From assembly GCF_030816715.1 (NCBI RefSeq), contig NZ_JAUSYH010000001.1, forward strand, positions 496,001 to 560,000: 64,000 bases of DNA, written 5' to 3'. This stretch comes from Streptomyces achromogenes (GTDB lineage Bacteria > Actinomycetota > Actinomycetes > Streptomycetales > Streptomycetaceae). Positions within the stretch are counted from its first letter, which is position 1. Every line of letters begins with the position of its first letter. Positions 1-7,982 of the stretch are shown here, piece by piece. The notes under the pieces are model-generated. The model had not been told where the DNA came from. It saw only the letters and a list, made by a program, of their open reading frames with translations, and did not search any database. Position numbers and translations under genes: made by a program.

Positions 1-72
1 CCGGGGTAACCGGCGGTAACTTCTGGCGTGTTGCGACCACAATCGCTTTCCCTCCCCAGGAGGCACTCCCCC

Positions 73-1443
73 ATGCGCAGACTTATCGCCTGCCTGACGG
101 CCGCAGCCGCCGCCGTCGGCGCGCTCACCGCGGCCGCGCCCTCGGCGGCCGCGGCCGAATCGGGCGCGGCCGAATCGGGCGCGGCCGAATCGGGCGCCTT
201 CAGCGTCCTGTCCTACAACGTCGCGGGCCTGCCGGCGATCATCTCCAGCGCCTCCACGCCCCGCGACACCAGCACCACGGCCATCGGCCAACGGATCGCG
301 CCGTACGACATCGTCCACGCCCAGGAGGACTTCAACTACCACGCCCACCTCTACGCCGCCGACACCGCACACGCCTACCGCACCCCGACCAGCGGCGGCG
401 CCGCCATCGGCAGCGGCCTCAACACCCTCTCGAAACTCCCCTACGACGCCGACGACTTCGAGCGGGTGCGCTGGAACACCTGCACCTATGGATCGGGCGA
501 CTGTCTGACCCCCAAGGGCTTCACGTTCATACGCGAGCGCCTCGCCGACGGCGTCTACGTCGACTTCTACAACCTGCACACCAACGCCGGCACCAACGAC
601 GACGACCTCGCCGCGCGCGCCGCCAACCTCGCCCAGCTCACCGGGTTCATCGCCACCCACTCCGCCGGCAACGCCGTCGTCGTCATGGGCGACACCAACA
701 CCCGCTACACCCGCTCCGGCGACACCATCGCCGAGTTCGGCGCCGCCAACAAACTCACCGACGCCTGGGTCCAGTTGGTCCGCGGCGGCACCCCGCCCGC
801 CAAGGGCAGCGGCGACCTCGTCTGCGACCAGACCGGACCCACCGTGCCCAACACCTGCGAGGTCGTCGACAAGGTCCTCTACCGCGGCAGCAGACTGGTC
901 ACGCTCAACGCCACGTCCTACAACAACGAGCACGCCAAGTTCCTCACCGGCGACGGGCTCATGCTGTCCGACCACGACCCCGTCGGCGTCGGCTTCTCCT
1001 GGTCGCGCAACCCGGACCTCCAGCTCAGCGACCAGTTCGGCGGACCCCACGGCGACTACTACAACGACATCACCGGTGTCCCGGCCGGGGCCCGCGTCAC
1101 GAGCGTCGCCCTGCGCACCGGCGCCCGCGTCGACCAGGTGAGCCTCACCCTCGCGGGCGGCACCACCCTCACCCACGGCGGCAGCGGCGGCACCGCCGCC
1201 TCCCTCACGCTGGGCGGCGACGAATACCTCACCACCGCCTACCTGTGCCAGGCCCAGAAGGACGGCCACACCCGGATCTTCTACACCAGATTCACCACCA
1301 ACCTCGGCCGCACACTGGCCGGCGGGACCACGACCTCCACGTGCGTCACCCGCACCGCGCCCTCCGGCTGGCAGATAGCCGGGTTCCACGGACGGTCCGG
1401 CGACGCGGTCGACAAGATCGGATTCGTCTACACCCGGCGCTGA
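73..1443 (+). CDS. Secreted endonuclease/exonuclease/phosphatase-fold protein with jacalin-like C-terminal domain
   Basis: This 456-residue protein has an N-terminal signal peptide (MRRLIACLTAAAAA onward, alanine-rich to about residue 28) and is probably secreted. Residues about 45-320 look like the DNase I/sphingomyelinase superfamily: it opens with VLSYNVAGLP, then has MGDTNTR and ends with SDHDPVGV, the usual metal and phosphate-binding segments. Residues about 330-456 (FGGPHGDYYND, then WQIAGFHGRSGDAVDKIG) resemble a jacalin-like lectin domain, so it may bind glycans. The start at 73 is chosen because AGGAGG sits 9 bases before it. A 15-bp unit repeated three times (151-195) encodes AAESG repeats just after the signal peptide. 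The substrate (phospholipid or nucleic acid) is not decided by sequence. Confidence 0.82.
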   Translation: MRRLIACLTAAAAAVGALTAAAPSAAAAESGAAESGAAESGAFSVLSYNVAGLPAIISSASTPRDTSTTAIGQRIAPYDIVHAQEDFNYHAHLYAADTAHAYRTPTSGGAAIGSGLNTLSKLPYDADDFERVRWNTCTYGSGDCLTPKGFTFIRERLADGVYVDFYNLHTNAGTNDDDLAARAANLAQLTGFIATHSAGNAVVVMGDTNTRYTRSGDTIAEFGAANKLTDAWVQLVRGGTPPAKGSGDLVCDQTGPTVPNTCEVVDKVLYRGSRLVTLNATSYNNEHAKFLTGDGLMLSDHDPVGVGFSWSRNPDLQLSDQFGGPHGDYYNDITGVPAGARVTSVALRTGARVDQVSLTLAGGTTLTHGGSGGTAASLTLGGDEYLTTAYLCQAQKDGHTRIFYTRFTTNLGRTLAGGTTTSTCVTRTAPSGWQIAGFHGRSGDAVDKIGFVYTRR

Positions 1444-1502
1444 GCCGACCGCCGACGACCGGACTTCCGTAACGCGGTCTGCCGATCGGTGGCCCCGATC
1501 GA

Positions 1503-1725
1503 CAGACCGCGCACGACGGGATCAGGGGCACCGAGCCGCTGCTCGAGCCACCGGCCGTCCGGCGGTGCAGCCCTACCGGACGGCAGTGGTCCCTTACGGC
1601 ATCGACGGCATCCCGGCCACCGCCTTCGCCGTGGACGACGTCCGAGCGGAGTTCGACCGGCTGCGCGCATTCGGGGTGCGCTTCGCCCGGCCTCTCCGTC
1701 CCGCCGGGTGCCGTCACCACCCCGG
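1503..1725 (+). pseudogene. Decayed VOC/glyoxalase-family fragment
   Basis: Three short pieces in different frames together look like the C-terminal half of a VOC (glyoxalase/bleomycin-resistance) protein: GTEPLLEPPA near 1527-1556, GIPATAFAVDDVRAEFDRL near 1601-1660, and PGAVTT near 1704-1721. The order and spacing match the family's LLEP, GIPA..F.VDD and PG.VTT segments, but two frameshifts are needed and no start or full domain remains. It lies between the convergent gene at 73-1443 and crtU. Read from protein-level memory of the family; moderately sure it is a remnant. Confidence 0.5.
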
Positions 1726-1727
1726 CT

Positions 1728-3281
1728 TCAGCCCAGTCGGGCGAGTCGGCGCAGCAGTGCGCCGCGGCCCCGGTCCGGCACCGTCCACAGGGTCTGGCCG
1801 CTGACGCCCCAGCGTTCCAGCAGCGCGTTGGCGGCGAGGAAGCCGCTCGTGGCGGCGCGTTCCATGAGCGCCACCGGCAGGTCCGTGCGCACGAGGTCGC
1901 CGGCCACCACCAGGCCCGGGTCGCAGGTGCGCACGGTGGGCCGGTCGTCGTAGCCGCCGACCGGGAAGAGGGGGCAGTCGGCCCGCCACTCGTGCCGTTC
2001 GTCGACCACCCTCGCCGCGCGGGTCTCCGGATACACCCGGTGCAGTTGCTCCAGCAGCCGCTTCTGCTCCACATCGTGTGCCGGGCGGTCGGGCAGCGCG
2101 TAGGCGTGCAGTTCGACGACCGAGCCTGCGGTCCGGGAGGTCCAGCGCGCGGCCTCGCCCTCCCAGCGTTCGAGCACGCTGACGTTGTCGAGGGTCCCGT
2201 AGCCGCTGGTCCCGAGGAACCCCGGGCGGTCGGCGGCGACCGGGCGGTCCAGCCACAGGCGTGAGACGAGGAAGGGCGGCGCGGTGCGCAGCCTCGCCGT
2301 CCGCTCACGCCAGGCGGCGTCCGCCAGCTGCGGGGAGCGCGCGGCGAGCGACCTCAGGCCCGCCGCGTCCAGGGCCAGCACGGTGGTGTCGTAACGGTGC
2401 TGTGCGGCGTCGGCGGCGACGAGGAAGCCGCCGTCCGCGGTCGGCTCGACGGCCTCGACGGGGGTGCCGGTGCGCAGTTCGACGCCGTGGCCGCGCAGAT
2501 AACCGGCGAGAGGATCCCAGAGGGCCGCGGGGAAGGGCTCGTCCGGCACGTCGAACAGCAGCCCCTCGGACGAGCCGAGGAAGTAGATGTGGAACATCAG
2601 CACCATCTCCGCCGCCGAGAGGTGACGGGGGTCGGCGAAGAAGCTCCGGGAGAAGACCTCGAACGCGAGGTGGTGGGCGGCCTCGGGGAAGCGGACCGAC
2701 CGGAGGAAGTCGTGCGCGCTGACGTCGTCGAGTCGCGCGTAGACGTCGGGGACGCGCACGTCCAGCAGGGGCAACGCGGCGACCGGGTTCATGCGGGCGA
2801 GATCGCGGAATCCGAAGGTCGGGCTCAGGGCCACGAATCCGAGAGCGCTCCAGGGCGGGGTGCGCGGGACGTGCCGGAAGCTGTCGTGCAGGCCGTTTTC
2901 GTGCCGCAGCGGATAGTCGGGCAGCCCGCGCAGGCGCTCCAGCCCCGGATCGGTGCGGCGCAGAAGTCCGCGCAGGTTGTAGTACTGGCGGAAGAACGCG
3001 TGGAAACCTCGGCTCATGGTGACGTCGCTGCCGTCGGCGAGGACGGTGGGCCGGCCGGCGAGGCGTCCTCCCAGGGCGTCCTCGCGTTCGTAGAGCGTGA
3101 CCCGCACTCCCCGTTCCGCCAGGGCCGTCGCGGCGGCCAGTCCGGCGATGCCGCCGCCCACGACCGCGGTCGTCGGACGACGGTCGCCGGTGAGCCGGGG
3201 CACGCCCGGCGCGGGGAGCAGGGTGCGGGCGCGCCGGTCCCGGCCGCGCCGGGGAGCGGTCGACCGCGGGGAGCGGGTCAT
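1728..3281 (-). CDS. crtU: CrtU, beta-carotene ring desaturase/methyltransferase
   Basis: This 517-residue FAD enzyme converts the beta-ionone ends of beta-carotene into aromatic rings (isorenieratene branch). The dinucleotide-binding motif VVGGGIAGLAAATALAERG is at about residues 40-58, followed by DALGGRLAG and a C-terminal amine-oxidase/phytoene-desaturase-like segment (GLVVAGDLVRTDLPVALMERA), where the second nucleotide-binding stretch is expected. The ATG at 3281 overlaps the crtT stop as ATGA, so translation is coupled, and this fixes the start. It is last in the leftward crtY-crtT-crtU set. Family assignment rests on the fold plus this neighbourhood. Confidence 0.9.
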   Translation of the reverse strand: MTRSPRSTAPRRGRDRRARTLLPAPGVPRLTGDRRPTTAVVGGGIAGLAAATALAERGVRVTLYEREDALGGRLAGRPTVLADGSDVTMSRGFHAFFRQYYNLRGLLRRTDPGLERLRGLPDYPLRHENGLHDSFRHVPRTPPWSALGFVALSPTFGFRDLARMNPVAALPLLDVRVPDVYARLDDVSAHDFLRSVRFPEAAHHLAFEVFSRSFFADPRHLSAAEMVLMFHIYFLGSSEGLLFDVPDEPFPAALWDPLAGYLRGHGVELRTGTPVEAVEPTADGGFLVAADAAQHRYDTTVLALDAAGLRSLAARSPQLADAAWRERTARLRTAPPFLVSRLWLDRPVAADRPGFLGTSGYGTLDNVSVLERWEGEAARWTSRTAGSVVELHAYALPDRPAHDVEQKRLLEQLHRVYPETRAARVVDERHEWRADCPLFPVGGYDDRPTVRTCDPGLVVAGDLVRTDLPVALMERAATSGFLAANALLERWGVSGQTLWTVPDRGRGALLRRLARLG

Positions 3282-4009
3282 CGGGCGTTCTCCGCGGCGG
3301 TGGGCGGGCGGCGGGCGACGACGGTGTGGGTGACGCCGGTCTGCCAGCCCGGCAGGGGCAGCACCCGCACGTCGCGCAGGCCGGCCGCGCGGACCCGGGC
3401 GGCGAAGCGGTCCGCGGTGTCGAACTCCACGACACTGCGCCACAGATGGCGGTAGAGGTCGCCGTCGCCGAGCACGGTGGCCACGGGCAGGACGAGGCCT
3501 CGGCACACGCCCGTCCACAGCGCGCGGTGAGCGGCGCGGCCGCTCAGGGTGTACTCGTGGACCGCCAGCCTGCCCCCCGGCGCGAGCACGTCGTGCACCG
3601 CCGAGAGCACGGCGTCGGGATCGGTGACGTTGCGCATGAGATAGGCGGCGAAGACCGCGTCGAAGGGGCCGTGCACGCCTGCCCCGGCCAGCCGCTCGGC
3701 GGGGGCCCGCAGGAACGTCACCCCGCTCCGCCACGGTTTGCCGGCGGCGCGCTCCAGCATGCCGGCCGAGGCGTCCACGGCGGTGATCTCGGCGCCGGGC
3801 AGGACGGCGGCCAGGGCGGCCGTCGAGGCGCCCGTCCCGCAGCCGAGGTCCAGTACGCGAAGGCCGGCGCCGCCGCGCGGCAGGCCGAGACGGCGCGCCG
3901 AGCGACGCAGCTGGCCGTGGTAGCCGGGGTTGACGGCGACCAGGGCGTCGTAGCTGCGGGAAGCGTGGTCGAACGCGGCGGCCAGGTCCTCGTCGCGCAG
4001 CAGTGTCAT
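3278..4009 (-). CDS. crtT: CrtT, SAM-dependent methyltransferase of the carotenoid cluster
   Basis: A 243-residue class I methyltransferase. Motif I, VLDLGCGTGAST, is at residues 52-63, then AVDASAGMLERA and a YLMRNVTDPDAVL segment as in UbiE/COQ5-type enzymes. In Streptomyces crt clusters this gene sits between crtY and crtU; its exact step is not certain because ring methyl migration is attributed to CrtU. The start is the ATG at 4009, which has GAGGAGA just upstream. A 17-bp tandem duplication covers the start region and makes a six-codon upstream frame whose stop overlaps this ATG. Confidence 0.85.
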   Translation of the reverse strand: MTLLRDEDLAAAFDHASRSYDALVAVNPGYHGQLRRSARRLGLPRGGAGLRVLDLGCGTGASTAALAAVLPGAEITAVDASAGMLERAAGKPWRSGVTFLRAPAERLAGAGVHGPFDAVFAAYLMRNVTDPDAVLSAVHDVLAPGGRLAVHEYTLSGRAAHRALWTGVCRGLVLPVATVLGDGDLYRHLWRSVVEFDTADRFAARVRAAGLRDVRVLPLPGWQTGVTHTVVARRPPTAAENAR

Positions 4010-4039
4010 ACGGTCTCCTCGGTCATACGGTCTCGTCGG
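4006..4039. repeat. 17-bp tandem duplication over the crtT start region
   Basis: Two copies of TCATACGGTCTC(C/G)TCGG lie end to end at 4006-4022 and 4023-4039. On the minus strand each copy carries an ATG. The upstream ATG (4026) opens a frame of six codons (MTEETV) whose TGA overlaps the crtT ATG as ATGA, and its GAGGAG also serves as the crtT ribosome-binding site. Confidence 0.85.
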
Positions 4040-4080
4040 TAGGGGTGCGCGCAACCGTGCGGAACCGTGTCTGGCGGGGG

Positions 4081-5274
4081 TCACGGTCCGTGTCGGGGCG
4101 TGCGGGGAAGCCAGGGCAGCTCGGCCGCGCTGCGGAGCATCGGCAGGACGGGGGTGCGGATGCCGACGGAGAGGTCCTCGTGCAGACGGGTCTCGCCGTC
4201 GAGGAAGCGCAGCAGCCGTCGCATCGGCACCTGGGCGAAGAGCCGGGCGAAGAACGCGGCGCCGTCGACGCGTCCGCTGTCGAGCGCCCGCAGCATCACC
4301 GCGTCCATGGCGCGCGAGCGGGCGGAGTGGGCGGGCGGGGGCAGCGGGTGGCGGTCCGCGTGCAGGGCCTCGGCGACGGCCCGCGTCTGACGCTGGACGG
4401 CGGAGAACGTGTACCCCGTGGACGGCCGGGTGGCACCGCCCGCCGCACCGATACGGAAGACCGACGGCGCCGCCCGGCGGGCGAAGCGGGCGTCGGTCAT
4501 CGGGATGACGCCGGTCTCGGTCTCGGTGACCTCGAAGCCGCCGAGGCGCAGCGTGTCGTCGGTGTAGCGGCGCAGCGCCTCGTCGTAGGCGCGCCGGGGG
4601 AGGACGGCGTGGGAGAACTCGGTGTACTCCACGAGGGCCCGGTGGCGGTCGGTGGGCAGCAGGTAGCCGAAGGCGAGGCCCTGCGGGGGCTGCGGCACCC
4701 GGAAGTCCATGAGCATCGCCGTTCCGGGGTCGAACGCCGGGCGGTCGGTGCGGACGAACCAGCCGTGGAAGTGCTGCAGCAGGGTGGTGCGGGCCGCCGG
4801 GAGGCGGGCGAGCGGCCGGGAGTCGAACACCCAGCGGGCGTGCACGGTGACGGGGCGGCCGTCGTCCGTGCGCGCGAGGATCTCTGCGCCGTCGGCGTCG
4901 CCGCGCACCGTCTCGACGGCCGCCTCCAGCCGTCGGACGTCGTCGCTCTGGGCGAGGGCGTGGTCGACATGACATGCGAAGTCGTCGGAGCGGAGCATCT
5001 TGTAGCGGAGCGGGGCGATGTCGTCCTCGGTGGGCCGGCCGGTGGGGTCGTGGACGCGCAGCCGCCGCCATGCGGCGGTCACGGCGTCGTCGTAGGGTCC
5101 GTCCCCCGCTTCCCAGAAGCACCAGGTGCGGCGGGGCGGGCGGAGGGGGCCGGGCGGGGCGTCCAGCAGCACGGCGGTCACCCGCCGGCCCAGCGGGGCG
5201 GGGTGCGAGAGGCGGTGGGCGAGGGAAAGTCCGGCCGCTCCCGCGCCCAGGATGGCCACCTCCGCGTGCAGCAC
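4081..5274 (-). CDS. crtY: CrtY, lycopene beta-cyclase
   Basis: A 397-residue FAD/NAD(P)-binding cyclase that turns lycopene into beta-carotene. The N-terminus AEVAILGAGAAGLSLAHRL (residues 4-22) is the nucleotide-binding beta-alpha-beta unit; RRTWCFWE and PSTGYTFSAVQRQTRAVAEAL match conserved CrtY-family segments. The start is GTG at 5274, preceded by GGAGG at good spacing. About 70 bp separates it from crtT, and the two probably share a transcript. The upstream 280 bp towards the sigma-factor gene should hold its promoter. Confidence 0.92.
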   Translation of the reverse strand: MLHAEVAILGAGAAGLSLAHRLSHPAPLGRRVTAVLLDAPPGPLRPPRRTWCFWEAGDGPYDDAVTAAWRRLRVHDPTGRPTEDDIAPLRYKMLRSDDFACHVDHALAQSDDVRRLEAAVETVRGDADGAEILARTDDGRPVTVHARWVFDSRPLARLPAARTTLLQHFHGWFVRTDRPAFDPGTAMLMDFRVPQPPQGLAFGYLLPTDRHRALVEYTEFSHAVLPRRAYDEALRRYTDDTLRLGGFEVTETETGVIPMTDARFARRAAPSVFRIGAAGGATRPSTGYTFSAVQRQTRAVAEALHADRHPLPPPAHSARSRAMDAVMLRALDSGRVDGAAFFARLFAQVPMRRLLRFLDGETRLHEDLSVGIRTPVLPMLRSAAELPWLPRTPRHGP

Positions 5275-5555
5275 GGGCCGCTCCCTCCGTCCGGCGCTCC
5301 CACCGGCGGTCCGTCCACGACCGGTGATCTGTCAGAAGCATTCACCCGGGGAGGCCTCCGCGGATGCAGGCTCCGCCGGGTTGTCGGCCGTGTGGGTCCC
5401 ACCCGCCTGATCCGAAGGGGGACGAGTCACGGGGCGCGGCGGATGCGTCGCGGACACCTCGGGCACACATCCGCAGCGGGTGACCGGCCGGGCCGTGGGG
5501 CGATCCGGACGCCACGCGGAGGCCGTCCGGCCGGTCGCGTCGATCGTGCGTCGGA

Positions 5556-6176
5556 TCACTCGGCGTGGACGCCGGCCGCCCGGAGGCAGCGGCTGAGCCG
5601 GTGCAGACCGCGCCGTGCGTGGCTTTTGACCGTGCCCAGGGGCCAGCCGGTGAGCGCGGCGATCTGCGGCTGCGTCAGGTCGTCGTAGAAGGCGAGGGTG
5701 AGCACACGTCGTTGGGCGGCGGGCAGTCTGGCGAGCTCGCTGCCGACGAGGACCCGGTCGAGCACGACCTCGGGCTGTGCGCCGTGGTCCACCGACCCGG
5801 CCGACATGCGCGCCCCGGCCGCGGCCACCAGCTCGGCGCGTCGGGTACGGGCCGACAGGGCGTCGGCGATCTTGCGGCGGGTGATCCCGACGAGCCACGC
5901 CCCCAGCGCGCCCCGCTCCGGGGCGAACCCCGCACGTCCCCGCCACGCGGCCAGGAACACGGTCTGGGTGACGTCCTCCGCCTCCCGGACGTCCGCCAGG
6001 GAGCGCAGCGCGAGGGTGTGCACCAGCGCGCCCCACCGGTGGTAGACGGCGGCCAGGCAGGCTGCGTCACCGGCGACGAAGCCCGCGGCGAGTTCCTCGT
6101 CGGCCGGGGAGCCCTCCGTCGGAGCCCGCAGCGGGGCACTGTCGGCGGTCTGCTCGGTGACTGGGCGTGCAGTCAT
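5556..6176 (-). CDS. ECF-type RNA polymerase sigma factor at the crt locus
   Basis: A 206-residue sigma-70-family protein of ECF size. Region 2 is visible as EAEDVTQTVFLAAWRG, and region 4 as LTQPQIAALTGWPLGTVKSHARRGL. Start ATG 6176 is chosen over the GTG 30 bases upstream because GAGGAG lies just before it. It sits between the crtYTU and crtEIBV arms and is read away from crtE, so control of carotenoid promoters is a reasonable inference. In S. coelicolor the light-induced ECF factor LitS controls the crt genes, but identity with LitS cannot be shown here. No adjacent anti-sigma gene was seen. Confidence 0.85.
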   Translation of the reverse strand: MTARPVTEQTADSAPLRAPTEGSPADEELAAGFVAGDAACLAAVYHRWGALVHTLALRSLADVREAEDVTQTVFLAAWRGRAGFAPERGALGAWLVGITRRKIADALSARTRRAELVAAAGARMSAGSVDHGAQPEVVLDRVLVGSELARLPAAQRRVLTLAFYDDLTQPQIAALTGWPLGTVKSHARRGLHRLSRCLRAAGVHAE

Positions 6177-6209
6177 GACGCTGCTCCTCGTGGGGGCGGT
6201 GACCATGCC

Positions 6210-6288
6210 GTCGCGGGGCCGTCGCGGGCGGATGCGGGGCGTCGCGGGCGGATGCGGGGCGTCGCGGGGCCGTCGCGGGCGGATGTGG
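6210..6288. repeat. GC-rich tandem repeats between the sigma-factor gene and crtE
   Basis: A 20-bp unit, GTCGCGGGCGGATGCGGGGC, is present at 6221-6240 and 6241-6260 and, altered, from 6272. An 11-bp GTCGCGGGGCC element stands before the pair (6210) and before the third copy (6261), giving a nested pattern. The remaining gene-free DNA to 6557 contains the divergent promoters, which could not be placed with confidence; GCATCG occurs twice, 11 bp apart, at 6390 and 6401. Confidence 0.75.
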
Positions 6289-6557
6289 AGAGCGGTCCGC
6301 CGTGCGAGGGCTCCTCGGCCGACGCGTCGGTCGCGGTCGGCTGTCGCGGCTCACCCACCATGCGAAGCGCGCACGCGGCGCCACAACTCGCATCGTCTGT
6401 GCATCGGTTTGTGCCCGCTTCGGGTGTGCGGCGTCGCCCGATCGCTCTTTCGGGCGAGAACCGACCGCACGTTCTGCCCCGATGGCGCATCCGTGACGGC
6501 CTCGGCCGCGGAAGGCATTACGTCAGACCCGAAGCGACCGCGGCGAGAGGAACCGGG

Positions 6558-7982
6558 ATGCGTCCCACCGAGGCGAAGGATCTTCCCGTGCCCGAGAAGG
6601 CACCCGATCCTCGGACCGAGCGCCCGCCGAGCGGCCGCCCCCGCGCGGCAGACGGCCGCCGCTCCCCCGGCGGCCGCGCACAGGCCCCGCCGGACCCGCA
6701 CGACCGGCCGGGCGCGAACCGCCCCGACGCCGTCGATGCCGTCGATGCCGTCGATGCCGTCGATGCCGTCGATGCCGTCGATGCCGTCGACGGCGATGTG
6801 CCCGCGGCCGTGGGACGCGTCCTCGGCGCCCTGCTGGCCGAACGGGTGGAGCAGGCCGCCGCCCTCGACCCGGTGTTCGGCCGTGACCTCGCCGAACGCG
6901 TCGCGCGGTGCACCGTCGAGGGAGGCAAGCGGATGCGCTCCCAGTTCGTGTGGTGGGCGCTGCGCGCCTGCGGCGGCGGAGCGGCCCAGGCGGAGGCCGC
7001 CCTGCGCGTCGGTGCCGCCCTCGAACTGATCCAGACCTGCGCCCTCGTCCACGACGACGTCATGGACGGCTCCCGGCTGCGCCGCGGACGGCTCGCCCTG
7101 CACGCGGACGTCACCGCCCAGTACGCGGGCTCCGTGTCCGCCGACCGCGCCCGGCGCTTCGGCGAAGCCGCGGCGATCCTCGCCGGGGACCTGGCCCTGG
7201 CCTGGGCCGACGACACCGTCGCGGCCGTCGAGGCGCCCCCGGGCACGGCCCGCGCCCTGCGCGATCTGTGGAGCACCATGCGCACGGAGATGGTGGCCGG
7301 GCAGTACCTGGACCTCCACGGCCAGGCGACCTCCTCGCTGTCCCTGGCCCGGGCCGTCCGCGCCGCCTGCCTCAAGAGCGCGCTGTACTCGGTCGAACGT
7401 CCACTGGCGCTCGGAGCCGCCCTGGCGGGAGCGGACGGCGCGCGGAGCGCGGCGCTGTGCTCGGCGGGCCGGTGCGTCGGCATCGCGTTCCAGCTGCGCG
7501 ACGACCTCGCCGACGTCTTCGGCGACCCCCGGCGCACCGGCAAACCCGCGGGCGGCGACATCCGGGCGGGCAAACCCACTTACCTGGTGGCGGTGGCGCG
7601 GGGTCGAGCGGAGACGACCGGCGACCGCCGTGCCAGCGCCGTGCTGCGGCACTCCCTCGGCCGCGCCGACCTCTCCGAGAGCGGTCTCGCGGAGGTCCGT
7701 GACGTGCTGGAGGCCACCGGCGCACGTGACCTCGTCGAGGCGAAGATCGACCGGCTGGTCGCCCAGGGGATGCGCCACCTCGACTCCGCCGTCCTGGAGC
7801 CGCAGGCCCGAGGGCGCCTTCGACGGCTGCTGCACGCCTCGGCAGGCACGACCCCCACCTCCATCCTCAGCCCCAGTCCCAGTCCCAGTCCCAGTCCCTC
7901 ACCCGGAGCGTGCGGAGGAGAGGACGGCGGTCTGCCGTTCACCCTCCTCCTCTCCGCCGGCGCCGACGGAGTCCTGCGATGA
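6558..7982 (+). CDS. crtE: CrtE, geranylgeranyl diphosphate synthase
   Basis: A 474-residue trans-prenyltransferase that makes GGPP for the carotenoid pathway. The two aspartate-rich motifs are DDVMD at 166-170 and DDLAD at 315-319, with GGKRMRS before the first. The protein is longer than usual because of a low-complexity N-terminus of about 85 residues, with DAV repeated seven times (57-77), and a Ser-Pro repeat near the C-terminus. The start is ATG 6558 with GAGAGGAA upstream. Its TGA overlaps the crtI ATG (ATGA), making it first of the coupled crtE-crtI-crtB-crtV operon. Confidence 0.92.
   Translation: MRPTEAKDLPVPEKAPDPRTERPPSGRPRAADGRRSPGGRAQAPPDPHDRPGANRPDAVDAVDAVDAVDAVDAVDAVDGDVPAAVGRVLGALLAERVEQAAALDPVFGRDLAERVARCTVEGGKRMRSQFVWWALRACGGGAAQAEAALRVGAALELIQTCALVHDDVMDGSRLRRGRLALHADVTAQYAGSVSADRARRFGEAAAILAGDLALAWADDTVAAVEAPPGTARALRDLWSTMRTEMVAGQYLDLHGQATSSLSLARAVRAACLKSALYSVERPLALGAALAGADGARSAALCSAGRCVGIAFQLRDDLADVFGDPRRTGKPAGGDIRAGKPTYLVAVARGRAETTGDRRASAVLRHSLGRADLSESGLAEVRDVLEATGARDLVEAKIDRLVAQGMRHLDSAVLEPQARGRLRRLLHASAGTTPTSILSPSPSPSPSPSPGACGGEDGGLPFTLLLSAGADGVLR
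6726..6788 (+). repeat. Seven 9-bp coding repeats inside crtE
   Basis: The unit GA(C/T)GCCGTC occurs seven times without interruption and adds Asp-Ala-Val triplets at CrtE residues 57-77. Because the unit is a multiple of three, copy changes would keep the frame. A second short repeat, AGTCCC, occurs near 7873-7900 at the 3' end. Confidence 0.95.

Noticed and set aside
6726..6788. Possible CRISPR-like or microsatellite intergenic array
   Set aside because: It is a 9-bp in-frame coding repeat inside crtE with no spacers.
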